From an uncultured Clostridia bacterium (GTDB lineage Bacteria > Bacillota > Clostridia > Oscillospirales > Acutalibacteraceae), in contig CAUBKG010000070.1 of NCBI GenBank assembly GCA_958436475.1, positions 1 through 8,714 on the forward strand: DNA of 8,714 bases. Direction: 5' to 3'. Below, in pieces: positions 1 to 7,086 of the stretch. Position 1 is the stretch's first letter. Each line of letters begins with the position of its first letter. Position numbers and translations under genes: made by a program. The notes beneath the pieces were generated by a model. The model worked only from the letters and a program-made list of their open reading frames with translations, did not search any database and had not been told where the DNA came from.

Positions 1-54
1 ATAGCCGCTGTTCCATTCTGCCGGAAAACGGTCGCCTATTCGCGGCTATTTTTT
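1..54 (+). terminator. Terminator-like hairpin at window edge
   Basis: ATAGCCGC at 1-8 is exactly complementary to GCGGCTAT at 42-49, and six T residues follow at 49-54. The long loop holds a small hairpin, CCG-GAAAA-CGG, at 21-31. A competing local stem, GGTCGC/GCGGCT around 31-47 with G-U pairs, could form instead with the same T-run. The simplest reading is the intrinsic terminator of a gene left of the window. The left arm starts at base 1, so it may extend further. An attenuator in the leader of the kinase gene is possible but unproven. Confidence 0.55.
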
Positions 55-74
55 ACCCTCGGTGTACAAGGGTA
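54..74. repeat. Short inverted repeat upstream of kinase gene
   Basis: TACCCT at 54-59 and AGGGTA at 69-74 form a 6-bp inverted repeat with a 9-nt centre. It lies between the edge terminator and the kinase start, where the promoter should be. I see no convincing -35/-10 pair there; GATATT at 75-80 is the best -10 candidate. It may be an operator or chance. Confidence 0.3.
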
Positions 75-118
75 GATATTTTATCAATCCAATTTTTGCT
101 TTTGAAACGGAGACTGCT

Positions 119-970
119 ATGAGCCGGCCGAAACGCATTGCCGCCATCCACGATCTTTCCGCCTTCGGGCGCTGTTCCCTTACCGCCGCCATCCCCATCC
201 TTTCCGCCATGGGCCATCAGGTGCTGCCCGTGCCCACCGCGGTGCTTTCCGCCCACACGGGCTTTCCCGGCTTCGTTATGCGGGAGACGGGCGATTTCGT
301 GCCGGAATGCCTCATGCACTGGCAGGGAATCCCTGTGGAGGTAGAATGCATTTACAGCGGCTTCCTCGCTGGAACGGAACAGGTGGGCGAAGTGGAGCGT
401 TATCTTTCGGCCTACCCGCAGGCGCTCGCCGTGGTCGATCCCGTGCTGGGGGACGACGGCGCGGCTTACGCCACCATCACGCCCTCTCTCATCGCCGGGA
501 TGCGGCGGCTCGTGCGAAGGGCCGGCATCATCACCCCGAACCTGACGGAGGCCTGCCTCCTGCTCGGCATCCCCTACGAACGGCAGGTATCCCTCTCCCG
601 CGCGGCGGAGCTTACCCGCGGGCTCTGCGCGCTCGGCCCCTCCCTTTCCATCCTCACGGGAGTGGAGGCTGAAACGGGGCTCTATAACGTCGGCTACAGC
701 AAGGAGGCGGGGCGCGCCTTCGCCGCCCGCTGCGAATATCTCCCCATCCGCTACCCCGGCACGGGGGATGTATTTGCATCCGTCCTCGTGGGGGCGTGCA
801 CGGCGGGGGAATCCCCCGAACACGCGGTAGCGCTCGCTTCCCGCTTTGTGGAAGAAGCCCTCCGGGAAACCATGCAAAACGGCGGCACCCCGGCTGAGGG
901 CGTTTATTTCGAGCCGGTTCTGCCCCTATTGCGGCAGGCCCCGCCCAAAGGGCGCATAAAATGGTTATAA
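119..970 (+). CDS. pdxK: Pyridoxal/pyridoxamine kinase (PfkB/ribokinase fold)
   Basis: This 283-aa cytoplasmic kinase is predicted to phosphorylate the B6 vitamers pyridoxal, pyridoxamine or pyridoxine with ATP, in pyridoxal-5'-phosphate salvage. The family's marks are seen in order: an N-terminal 'HDLSAFGRCSL' substrate segment (11-21), 'VDPVLGDDG' at 106-114, 'ITPNLTEA' at 138-145, and the anion-hole motif GTGD at 214-217, whose Asp217 should be the catalytic base. Length is normal for the PdxK/PdxY group. The ATG at 119 is chosen over an in-frame GTG at 62 because GGAG (109-112) sits 6 nt before it and the protein homology begins there; the extra 19 residues would run through the leader. 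trmL follows after 28 nt. The exact vitamer preference cannot be read from sequence; a related PfkB-type kinase such as ThiD is less likely given the HDLS...GRCSL start. Confidence 0.88.
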   Translation: MSRPKRIAAIHDLSAFGRCSLTAAIPILSAMGHQVLPVPTAVLSAHTGFPGFVMRETGDFVPECLMHWQGIPVEVECIYSGFLAGTEQVGEVERYLSAYPQALAVVDPVLGDDGAAYATITPSLIAGMRRLVRRAGIITPNLTEACLLLGIPYERQVSLSRAAELTRGLCALGPSLSILTGVEAETGLYNVGYSKEAGRAFAARCEYLPIRYPGTGDVFASVLVGACTAGESPEHAVALASRFVEEALRETMQNGGTPAEGVYFEPVLPLLRQAPPKGRIKWL

Positions 971-998
971 AATCCATATGGACGGAGAAGAATAGAGT

Positions 999-1517
999 AT
1001 GAGCACCATCAATATCGTTATGGTCTGCCCACAGATCCCACAAAATACGGGGAACGTGGCGCGCACCTGCGCCGCGACCGGCGCCCGCCTGCATCTCGTG
1101 GGGCCCATGGGCTTTAAGGCAGACGACCGGAAGCTGAAGCGCGCCGGGCTCGATTACTGGGAGCACCTCGATATCACCTATTATAAAGACCTCGATGATT
1201 TCCTCCAAAGGAACCCGCAGGGCCCCTTCTTTTATTTTTCCACCAAGGCCCGCCACGTGTATTCGGACGTTTCGTATCCGGACGGCTGCTTTCTCCTCTT
1301 CGGGGCGGAAACCACCGGCCTGCCGGAGGAGCTTCTGTTGCGGAACCCCGATTCGTGCGTGCGCCTGCCCATGATGCAGGGCCTGCGGAGCCTCAATCTT
1401 TCGAACACGGTGGCCGTGGCGGTTTATGAAGTGCTCCGCCAGTGGGATTTCCCCGCCCTGCAGAACGAGGGCTCCTTAACGAAATTCAACTGGGAAGATT
1501 ACCGCCCTCTCGGCTGA
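999..1517 (+). CDS. trmL: tRNA (cytidine(34)-2'-O)-methyltransferase TrmL
   Basis: This 172-aa SPOUT-class methyltransferase is predicted to 2'-O-methylate the wobble base (C34 or cmnm5U34) of leucine tRNAs using S-adenosylmethionine. The three SpoU motifs are all present: motif 1 'PQIPQNTGNVARTC' at 11-24 (with Asn16 and Arg22), motif 2 'FGAETTGLP' at 101-109, and motif 3 'RLPM...SLNLSNTVAVAVYE' at 122-144, which forms the trefoil knot and cofactor pocket. It is a minimal protein of the usual TrmL/YibK length without the extra RNA-binding domain of TrmH. Its start has a GGAG at 984-987, 11 nt upstream. It follows the kinase gene by 28 nt with no terminator between, so the two are probably one transcript. 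A few other SpoU enzymes look similar, but the short length and motif spelling favour TrmL. Confidence 0.93.
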   Translation: MSTINIVMVCPQIPQNTGNVARTCAATGARLHLVGPMGFKADDRKLKRAGLDYWEHLDITYYKDLDDFLQRNPQGPFFYFSTKARHVYSDVSYPDGCFLLFGAETTGLPEELLLRNPDSCVRLPMMQGLRSLNLSNTVAVAVYEVLRQWDFPALQNEGSLTKFNWEDYRPLG

Positions 1518-1710
1518 TTTTCCCTTTTCTTTTGCCGCACTCCACAAAGGCCGGCGCAGCACGATTCCCTTTTTTGCGCGTTTTGATGAATCGCCCGGGC
1601 GGCTTTAAGTTTTGCTTGAAAAAAATGCTTTTATATTTTACAATATTTAAAGATTGTATTTTATTTAACAATTCATAAGGAAATCCATTACGAAAGGGTG
1701 CTAGTGTTTT
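1518..1710 (+). other. Intergenic region between trmL and pgk
   Basis: The gap holds the pgk promoter and leader in its right half. Its left half has a loose fold: AAAGGCCG (1546-1553) can pair with CGGCTTT (1600-1606) with one bulge, and CGATTC (1562-1567) with GAATCG (1588-1593). Only a short T-run follows, so this may be a weak trmL terminator, but it is far poorer than the other hairpins here. A GC palindrome (CGCCCGGGCG, 1592-1601) lies inside it. Confidence 0.35.
1616..1644 (+). promoter_or_regulatory. Sigma-A promoter of pgk operon
   Basis: TTGAAA at 1616-1621 and TACAAT at 1639-1644 are separated by exactly 17 nt, each one base off the sigma-A consensus. The surroundings are strongly AT-rich, unlike the GC-rich genes on either side. 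Transcription should start near 1651, leaving a leader of about 60 nt. The probable ribosome binding site is AAAGGG at 1693-1698. Confidence 0.78.
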
Positions 1711-2901
<1,191 letters not shown>

Positions 2902-2918
2902 AAAACCGATTGCTTTTC

Positions 2919-2944
2919 ATGCGGCGTCTTTCCCGACGCCGCAT
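2919..2944 (+). other. Intercistronic hairpin between pgk and tpiA
   Basis: ATGCGGCGTC (2919-2928) and GACGCCGCAT (2935-2944) make a perfect 10-bp stem with a TTTCCC loop. What follows (AATTTATGATG) is not a T-run, so it should be a poor intrinsic terminator. It more likely stabilises or marks a processing point of the pgk message, or only slightly attenuates tpiA. It ends 31 nt before the tpiA start. Confidence 0.7.
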
Positions 2945-2975
2945 AATTTATGATGAAACTGAGAGGATAATTGAA

Positions 2976-3743
2976 ATGAATAAGGCTGTACGCCCGGCCG
3001 TGATCGCCGGCAACTGGAAAATGAACAAAACCCCGAGTGAAACCACCGCTCTCATCCATGAGATGAAGCCCCTCGTGGCGGACGCCAAGTGTGATGTGGT
3101 GCTCTGCGTTCCTTTTGTGGATCTCCAAAACGCCCTCGAAGCCGCTAAAGGCTCCAACATCAAAATCGGCGCGCAGAACTGCCATTTTGAAAGCGCCGGC
3201 GCCTTCACGGGCGAAATTTCCGCTCCTATGCTCCGCGAGATGGGGGTGGAATATGTAATTATCGGCCACAGCGAGCGCCGTACCTACTTCGGCGAGACCG
3301 ACGTTACCGTCAACAAGCGCGCACGCGCCGCCCTGGATAACGGCCTCACCGCCATTATCTGCGTAGGCGAATACCTCGAGCAGCGCGAACAGGGCATCAC
3401 CGCGGAGCTGGTTGCCCTGCAGACCAAGATTGCGCTCGGCGGCGTTTCCAAGGAAGAGCTCAGCCGCGTAATCATCGCATACGAGCCGGTTTGGGCCATC
3501 GGCACCGGCCGCACCGCCACCGCCGACCAAGCGGAGGAAGTGTGCGCGGTCATCCGCGAGGCCATTGCCTCCCTCTACGGGAAGGACGCCGCGGAAGGCG
3601 TTACCATCCAGTATGGCGGCTCCATGAACGCCGGGAATGCGGACGAGCTGCTTTCCAAGGTGAATGTGGACGGCGGCCTCATCGGCGGCGCCTCCCTCAA
3701 GGCTCCGGACTTCGCCAAGATCGTTGCTGCGGCCGGCAAATAA
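2976..3743 (+). CDS. tpiA: Triosephosphate isomerase
   Basis: This 255-aa cytoplasmic TIM-barrel enzyme interconverts dihydroxyacetone phosphate and glyceraldehyde 3-phosphate. All catalytic parts are visible: 'GNWKMN' at 12-17 with Lys15, 'IIGHSERR' at 95-102 with electrophile His98, and 'AYEPVWAIGTG' at 168-178 with base Glu170 followed by the flexible loop 6. The phosphate-binding end has 'YGGSMN' at 213-218 and 'GGLIGGASL' at 233-241. The ATG at 2976 is chosen because AGAGG (2962-2966) sits just before it and the conserved N-terminus starts there; an earlier in-frame TTG at 2910 would run through the upstream hairpin. It follows pgk by 74 nt and is read from the same promoter as far as can be seen. 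Confidence 0.97.
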   Translation: MNKAVRPAVIAGNWKMNKTPSETTALIHEMKPLVADAKCDVVLCVPFVDLQNALEAAKGSNIKIGAQNCHFESAGAFTGEISAPMLREMGVEYVIIGHSERRTYFGETDVTVNKRARAALDNGLTAIICVGEYLEQREQGITAELVALQTKIALGGVSKEELSRVIIAYEPVWAIGTGRTATADQAEEVCAVIREAIASLYGKDAAEGVTIQYGGSMNAGNADELLSKVNVDGGLIGGASLKAPDFAKIVAAAGK

Positions 3744-3766
3744 TCGAAGCAGATTTCATATTACGG

Positions 3767-3797
3767 AAATCCCCGCCCGAACGGGGCGGGGATTTTT
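3767..3797 (+). terminator. Intrinsic terminator between tpiA and gpmI
   Basis: AAATCCCCGCCC (3767-3778) pairs perfectly with GGGCGGGGATTT (3784-3795) around a GAACG loop, giving a 12-bp stem with eight G-C pairs and a TTTTT run at 3793-3797. This is a standard rho-independent form. Only 27 nt separate it from the gpmI start and no promoter fits there, so gpmI probably depends on readthrough. Confidence 0.82.
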
Positions 3798-3824
3798 GAA
3801 TTTTAAGATTGGAGCGAAAGCCAT

Positions 3825-5339
3825 ATGAAAAAACCTCTCGTTCTGTGCATTATGGATGGGTTCGGCCTGAATCCGTCGGATTACGGCAACGCGGTAAAAG
3901 AGGCCCGCACACCGCGGCTGGACCATATCTTCTCCTCCTGCCCCACCACCCACATCGGCGCTTCGGGCATGGACGTGGGCCTTCCGGACGGCCAGATGGG
4001 CAACTCCGAGGTGGGCCACACCAACATCGGCGCGGGCCGCGTGGTGTACCAGGAGCTCACCCGCATTACGAAATCCATTGCGGACGGCGATTTCTTTGAA
4101 AACGAGGCGCTGAAAGCCGCTATGCTCGCCTGCAGGGAAAAGGGCACGGCCCTCCACCTGATGGGACTTCTTTCGAACGGCGGCGTGCACAGCCATAATT
4201 CGCATCTTTACGGCCTTCTGGAAATGGCCAAGCAGCTGGGCGTTTCCAAGGTGTTTATTCACGCCCTGATGGACGGGCGCGACGTTCCCCCCACCTCCGG
4301 CGCGGACTTCCTCGCCGAGTGCGAGCAGAAGCTCCGGGAAACGGGCGTGGGGCAGATCGCCACAGTGATCGGCCGCTATTACGCCATGGACCGCGACAAC
4401 CGCTGGGAGCGCGTGGAGAAAGCCTATGCCGCACTGGTGTACGGTGAGGGCATCCAGAACCCCGACCCGGTGGCCGCGGTAAAGAAGTCTTATGAAGACG
4501 GCGTGACCGATGAATTCATCGTACCGACCGTGTGCGCAAAGGACGCCGGCATCAAGGCGGGCGACAGCGTGATCTTCTTCAACTTCCGCCCCGACCGCGC
4601 ACGTGAAATCACCCGCACGCTGGCAGACCCGGACTTTGATTCCTTTGAACGCAAAAACGGCTTCTTCCCTCTCCGGTTCGTCTGCATGACCCAGTATGAC
4701 AAAAGCATGCCCAATGTGACGGTGGCGTTCCCGCCCCAGTCGCTCCACAATATTTTCGGCGAATATATCTCCAGAGCCGGAAAAACACAGCTTCGTATTG
4801 CAGAAACCGAAAAATACGCGCACGTCACCTTCTTCTTCAACGGCGGCGTGGAAACCGTGTTCCCGGGCGAGGACCGCGTGCTCATCCCCTCCCCCAAGGT
4901 CGCAACCTACGACCTCCAGCCCGAAATGAGCGCCATTCCCGTGTGCGACGCGGTGGTGGAGCGTATTGAAAGCGGTGAATACGATGTGGTTATCCTCAAT
5001 TTTGCCAACTGCGATATGGTAGGCCACACCGGCGTGTTCGAAGCAGCGGTCAAGGCGGTGGAAACCGTGGATACCTGCGTTGGGCGCGTGAGCGACGCCG
5101 TGCTGAAAATGGGCGGCGTGATGCTCCTCACCGCCGACCACGGCAATGCGGACAAAATGTATGAGCCGGACGGCTCCCCCTTCACCGCGCATACCACCTT
5201 CCCCGTTCCCTTCTCCGTGATCGGGAAGGAATGCCAGCTCCGCGAGGGCGGCCGCCTGTGCGATATCGCCCCCACCATGCTGAAGCTCCTCGGCATGGAG
5301 CAGCCGGAGGAGATGACCGGCCGGTCCCTGATCGTATAA
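3825..5339 (+). CDS. gpmI: 2,3-bisphosphoglycerate-independent phosphoglycerate mutase
   Basis: This 504-aa cytoplasmic, two-metal (usually Mn2+) enzyme interconverts 3- and 2-phosphoglycerate and belongs to the alkaline-phosphatase superfamily. The phosphatase-domain metal ligands and nucleophile are visible: Asp11 in 'MDGFGLN', Ser61 in 'GQMGNSEVGHTNIGAGR' (56-72), Asp397 and His401 in 'FANCDMVGHTG' (393-403), Asp438 and His439 in 'TADHGNADKM' (436-445), and His456. The inserted transferase domain has 'NGGVHSH' at 118-124, 'MDGRDVPPTSG' at 149-159 and 'FNFRPDRAREIT' at 252-263. It ends in 'MTGRSLIV', the usual family end. GGAG at 3811-3814 lies 10 nt before the ATG. The dependence on Mn2+ makes clostridial members of this family pH sensitive during sporulation, which is family knowledge, not seen here. 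Position 396 is Cys where Pro is common (FANCD). Confidence 0.97.
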   Translation: MKKPLVLCIMDGFGLNPSDYGNAVKEARTPRLDHIFSSCPTTHIGASGMDVGLPDGQMGNSEVGHTNIGAGRVVYQELTRITKSIADGDFFENEALKAAMLACREKGTALHLMGLLSNGGVHSHNSHLYGLLEMAKQLGVSKVFIHALMDGRDVPPTSGADFLAECEQKLRETGVGQIATVIGRYYAMDRDNRWERVEKAYAALVYGEGIQNPDPVAAVKKSYEDGVTDEFIVPTVCAKDAGIKAGDSVIFFNFRPDRAREITRTLADPDFDSFERKNGFFPLRFVCMTQYDKSMPNVTVAFPPQSLHNIFGEYISRAGKTQLRIAETEKYAHVTFFFNGGVETVFPGEDRVLIPSPKVATYDLQPEMSAIPVCDAVVERIESGEYDVVILNFANCDMVGHTGVFEAAVKAVETVDTCVGRVSDAVLKMGGVMLLTADHGNADKMYEPDGSPFTAHTTFPVPFSVIGKECQLREGGRLCDIAPTMLKLLGMEQPEEMTGRSLIV

Positions 5340-5357
5340 AAGCGGTAAAGCAATGCA

Positions 5358-5405
5358 AAAGCCCCCGGTATGAAAGCCAAAAGGCCGCTTCATACCGGGG
5401 GCTTT
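5358..5405. terminator. Bidirectional terminator for gpmI and DUF1287 copy A
   Basis: A perfect 17-bp stem is formed by positions 5358-5374 (AAAGCCCCCGGTATGAA) and 5389-5405 (TTCATACCGGGGGCTTT). The loop contains a further small stem, GCC-AAAA-GGC, at 5376-5385. A-runs before and T-runs after make it usable from both sides. It starts 18 nt after the gpmI stop and ends 7 nt from the stop of the convergent gene at 5413. Its core CGGTATGAA/TTCATACCG recurs in the hairpin at 6263-6300. Confidence 0.85.
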
Positions 5406-5412
5406 CTGTGTT

Positions 5413-6138
5413 TTAATCTTTTTTTACTACCCTGAAAATCTCTTTGTAGGCCGCGTCGCCCTGAAAGCGGTAGTGCCCGGAAATGGGATGAAAAAAATGC
5501 TGCTGGAGCAGCGCATCCTCCTCCCGCTCCGGCTGGCCGCCGTTATGGATGAGAAAGGGGATTCCCTGGGCGTTGCGTTTATCGGAAATAATGCCGATAT
5601 GGTCCGTGCCGAAAATCACGATATCCCCCGGCTGCCATTCGGCGATTTCATATGGGTCGGTCGTGAGGTTCAAGGCGTAGCGGTCAAAAAACACCTTGAG
5701 GTTTTTCACCCGGCGGAAATCGATGTTCGGGTCGGGCTTGCCCTCCACCCGTGGATACTGCTTTGTATTTTCCCGAATGTCCGCATCCACCATGTCTTTG
5801 AGAGAATACCCGGCATTCTGGAAGGCCCGCCATACGAGGTCCGTGCAGACGCCTTCGTCCTCCGGCGGGTAGCCGCCCGCATAATACGCGCTGCGGTAGG
5901 CGGGGTGGTTTTCCGCATCCTGCCGTGCGCCGAGCAGGATATCGGTATAATCGTCCACCCCGTTTTTATTATAGTCATATGCGCTCAGCACCCGCTCAAT
6001 GCCGAAATCCTCCTCCGTATAAGCGCGCTGCGGCAGGATATGAAACCACGAAAGAACCGCTGCGGCGGCCGCCGCCAGGAGTATCAGAAGCAAGCCAAAA
6101 AGAATCCACCTTTTTTTCCTTCTTTTTTTATCCGTCAC
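5413..6138 (-). CDS. Membrane-anchored DUF1287 (YijF-like) protein, copy A
   Basis: This 241-aa protein has a basic head (VTDKKRRKKR), one membrane segment at about 11-32, and an outside DUF1287 domain. Its function is not established. Visible marks are a calcium-loop-like 'DYNKNGVDDYTD' at 55-66, 'YYAGGYPPEDEGVCTD' at 85-100 with Cys98, 'NIDFRRVKNL' at 138-147, 'WQPGDIVIF' at 168-176, 'DHIGIISDKRN' at 179-189 with His180, 'LIHNGG' at 196-201 with His198, and 'ISGHYRF' at 219-225. The Cys plus His layout recalls papain/NlpC-P60-like hydrolases, which is my inference. The GTG at 6138 is preferred to a TTG at 6198: AAGAAGGG (6155-6148) lies 9 nt before it, exactly as before copy B, and both proteins then have 241 residues. 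It is last in the spmA-spmB-DUF1287-DUF1287 row and is the copy with the family motifs intact. Confidence 0.87.
   Translation of the reverse strand: MTDKKRRKKRWILFGLLLILLAAAAAAVLSWFHILPQRAYTEEDFGIERVLSAYDYNKNGVDDYTDILLGARQDAENHPAYRSAYYAGGYPPEDEGVCTDLVWRAFQNAGYSLKDMVDADIRENTKQYPRVEGKPDPNIDFRRVKNLKVFFDRYALNLTTDPYEIAEWQPGDIVIFGTDHIGIISDKRNAQGIPFLIHNGGQPEREEDALLQQHFFHPISGHYRFQGDAAYKEIFRVVKKD
5603..5670 (-). repeat. Near-identical tract, copy A (pairs with 6492-6559)
   Basis: These 68 bases match 6492-6559 at 67 positions; the only difference is G5620 versus A6509. They encode about 22 residues around 'EIAEWQPGDIVIFGTD'. Just outside both ends synonymous changes become dense, so the edges are sharp. 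This suggests gene conversion between the paralogs. Confidence 0.8.
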
Positions 6139-6169
6139 GTCCTTTTTCCCTTCTTTTCCTTTTTCTTTT

Positions 6170-6198
6170 AGTGTAACGGCACTCCTCCCAAAAAACAA
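6170..6198 (-). promoter_or_regulatory. Possible promoter of DUF1287 copy A
   Basis: On the minus strand TTGTTT (6198-6193) and TACACT (6175-6170) are 17 nt apart. The match to sigma-A is weak. It aligns with the better pair in front of copy B (7086-7058) at the same spacing and distance from the start, so it may be a decayed duplicate. The start codon follows at 6138. Confidence 0.35.
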
Positions 6199-6201
6199 CT
6201 T

Positions 6202-6228
6202 ACAAAAAGGTTACAAAAACAGCCGCAC
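6202..6228 (-). repeat. Duplicated 3' tip of spmB and leader
   Basis: These 27 bases match 7086-7112 at 26 positions. Read on the minus strand, 6228-6211 encodes V-R-L-F-L-stop, the very C-terminus of SpmB. No spmB reading frame exists here, so it is a footprint of the duplication that made the second DUF1287 gene. A further CTGTTG just upstream (6234-6229) also matches if 3 nt are gapped. Confidence 0.85.
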
Positions 6229-6262
6229 AACAGGAAATTGTGGAAAATCGCTTCCTGATGCA

Positions 6263-6300
6263 AAACAGCCGCGGTATGAAAATTCATACCGCGGCTGTTT
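6263..6300. terminator. Hairpin terminator after DUF1287 copy B
   Basis: Positions 6263-6280 (AAACAGCCGCGGTATGAA) and 6283-6300 (TTCATACCGCGGCTGTTT) are exact reverse complements, so up to 16-17 bp can pair around an AAAATT-type turn. On the minus strand it begins directly after the stop codon of copy B (6304-6302) and a short T-run (6265-6262) follows. It should end or attenuate the transcript before copy A. Its core CGGTATGAA is shared with the hairpin after copy A. Confidence 0.8.
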
Positions 6301-6301
6301 G

Positions 6302-7027
6302 TCAACGTAAATTCACCCTCCAGAAAATCCCCCTGTAGGCTGCATCTCCCTGAAAACGGTAGTGCCCCGAAATAGGATGAGATTGGTGCAGCTGGATGAG
6401 CAGGTCTCCTTCCACACTGGGATAACTGCAGGTATGAATGAGGAATGGGATTCCCCGGCTGTTGCGCTTATCAGAAATAATACCAATATGATCCGTGCCG
6501 AAAATCACAATATCCCCCGGCTGCCATTCGGCGATTTCATATGGGTCGGTCGTGAGGTTTAATGCATATCGGTCAAAAAACACCTTAAGGTTTTTTACCT
6601 GGCGGAAATCCATCTCCCGATTGCGGATTCCCTCTATCGCCGGGTATTTGTCTGTGTTCACTTTAATATCCTCATTCACCATACCCTTGAGATTGTAGCC
6701 CGCCTTCAAAAAAGCGCGCCAGATAAGACCTGAGCAGATATCCTCATTGTCTGAGGAATAGTCTCCCTTATCGCTCGTGGTGCTGTTATCATAAGGGAAG
6801 TTTCCCGCATCCTCCCGCGCGCCGAGCAGGATATCGGTGTAATCATCTACCTCGTTTCTGTTAAAATCATATGAGCTTACAACCCGCTCAATATGAAAAT
6901 CCTTCTCTGTGTAAGCGCGGTGCGGTATGAGGCCCTGCCAGTATAGGTTTGCCACCGCCACCGCCAGCAACGCCAAAAGCACAAGAAAGACGATAAGCAC
7001 TTTCCTCATACTTTTTTTACCTGCCAT
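6302..7027 (-). CDS. Membrane-anchored DUF1287 (YijF-like) protein, copy B
   Basis: This 241-aa paralog of copy A has the same plan: a short basic head, a membrane segment at about 10-31, the calcium-loop-like 'DFNRNEVDDYTD' at 54-65, then the DUF1287 domain. Residues 144-189, ending in 'DHIGIISDKRN', are identical to copy A, as is 'HPISGHYRFQGDAAY' (217-231). The part around the putative catalytic Cys98 differs strongly: GVCTD has become DICSG, and the preceding YYAGGYPPE-type stretch has become 'STTSDKGDYSSDN'. Asn199-Gly200 of copy A are Thr-Cys here. Cys98, His180 and His198 remain, so activity may be kept, altered or lost. The ATG at 7027 has AAGAAGGG (7044-7037) 9 nt upstream. It follows spmB by 67 nt and has its own promoter-like pair. 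By eye it is somewhat more AT-rich than copy A. Confidence 0.88.
   Translation of the reverse strand: MAGKKSMRKVLIVFLVLLALLAVAVANLYWQGLIPHRAYTEKDFHIERVVSSYDFNRNEVDDYTDILLGAREDAGNFPYDNSTTSDKGDYSSDNEDICSGLIWRAFLKAGYNLKGMVNEDIKVNTDKYPAIEGIRNREMDFRQVKNLKVFFDRYALNLTTDPYEIAEWQPGDIVIFGTDHIGIISDKRNSRGIPFLIHTCSYPSVEGDLLIQLHQSHPISGHYRFQGDAAYRGIFWRVNLR
6492..6559 (-). repeat. Near-identical tract, copy B (pairs with 5603-5670)
   Basis: Partner of the 67/68 identical tract in copy A. The adjoining codons on both sides carry several synonymous differences, while this stretch carries one. Confidence 0.8.
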
Positions 7028-7057
7028 ATCACATTTCCCTTCTTTTCGTTTTTCTTT

Positions 7058-7086
7058 ATTTTACCGTTCTGCCCTTCCAAAAGCAA
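7058..7086 (-). promoter_or_regulatory. Likely promoter of DUF1287 copy B
   Basis: On the minus strand TTGCTT (7086-7081) and TAAAAT (7063-7058) are 17 nt apart; the -10 box is one base off consensus and the -35 is moderate. The start would be near 7051, 24 nt before the ATG at 7027. It begins only 8 nt past the spmB stop, so copy B may be read both from here and from spmA. Confidence 0.5.

Noticed and set aside
53..877. Minus-strand open frame across the kinase gene
   Set aside because: Same shadow effect; the plus-strand protein has the complete kinase motif set.
1592..1601. GC palindrome CGCCCGGGCG as an operator
   Set aside because: It has no spacer, lies outside the promoter proper, and such palindromes are expected in GC-rich sequence.
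2910..2975. TTG at 2910 as start of tpiA
   Set aside because: It would translate through the perfect hairpin at 2919-2944; the ATG at 2976 has a good ribosome binding site and the normal TIM N-terminus.
3756..5393. Long minus-strand open frame of 545 codons across gpmI
   Set aside because: It mirrors gpmI, which has every catalytic motif; the antisense protein looks like a composition artefact rich in His, Gly and Ala.
5473..6171. Plus-strand open frame across DUF1287 copy A
   Set aside because: No start signal of note and no recognisable domain; the minus-strand frame is supported by its paralog at 6302-7027.
6139..6198. TTG at 6198 as start of DUF1287 copy A (261 aa)
   Set aside because: This TTG coincides with the candidate -35 box, and the added 20 residues have no counterpart in copy B. 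The GTG at 6138 has the same ribosome binding site spacing as copy B.
6311..7027. DUF1287 copy B as a pseudogene
   Set aside because: The frame is open over the full 241 codons, has a ribosome binding site, a promoter-like pair and a terminator, and keeps Cys98, His180 and His198.
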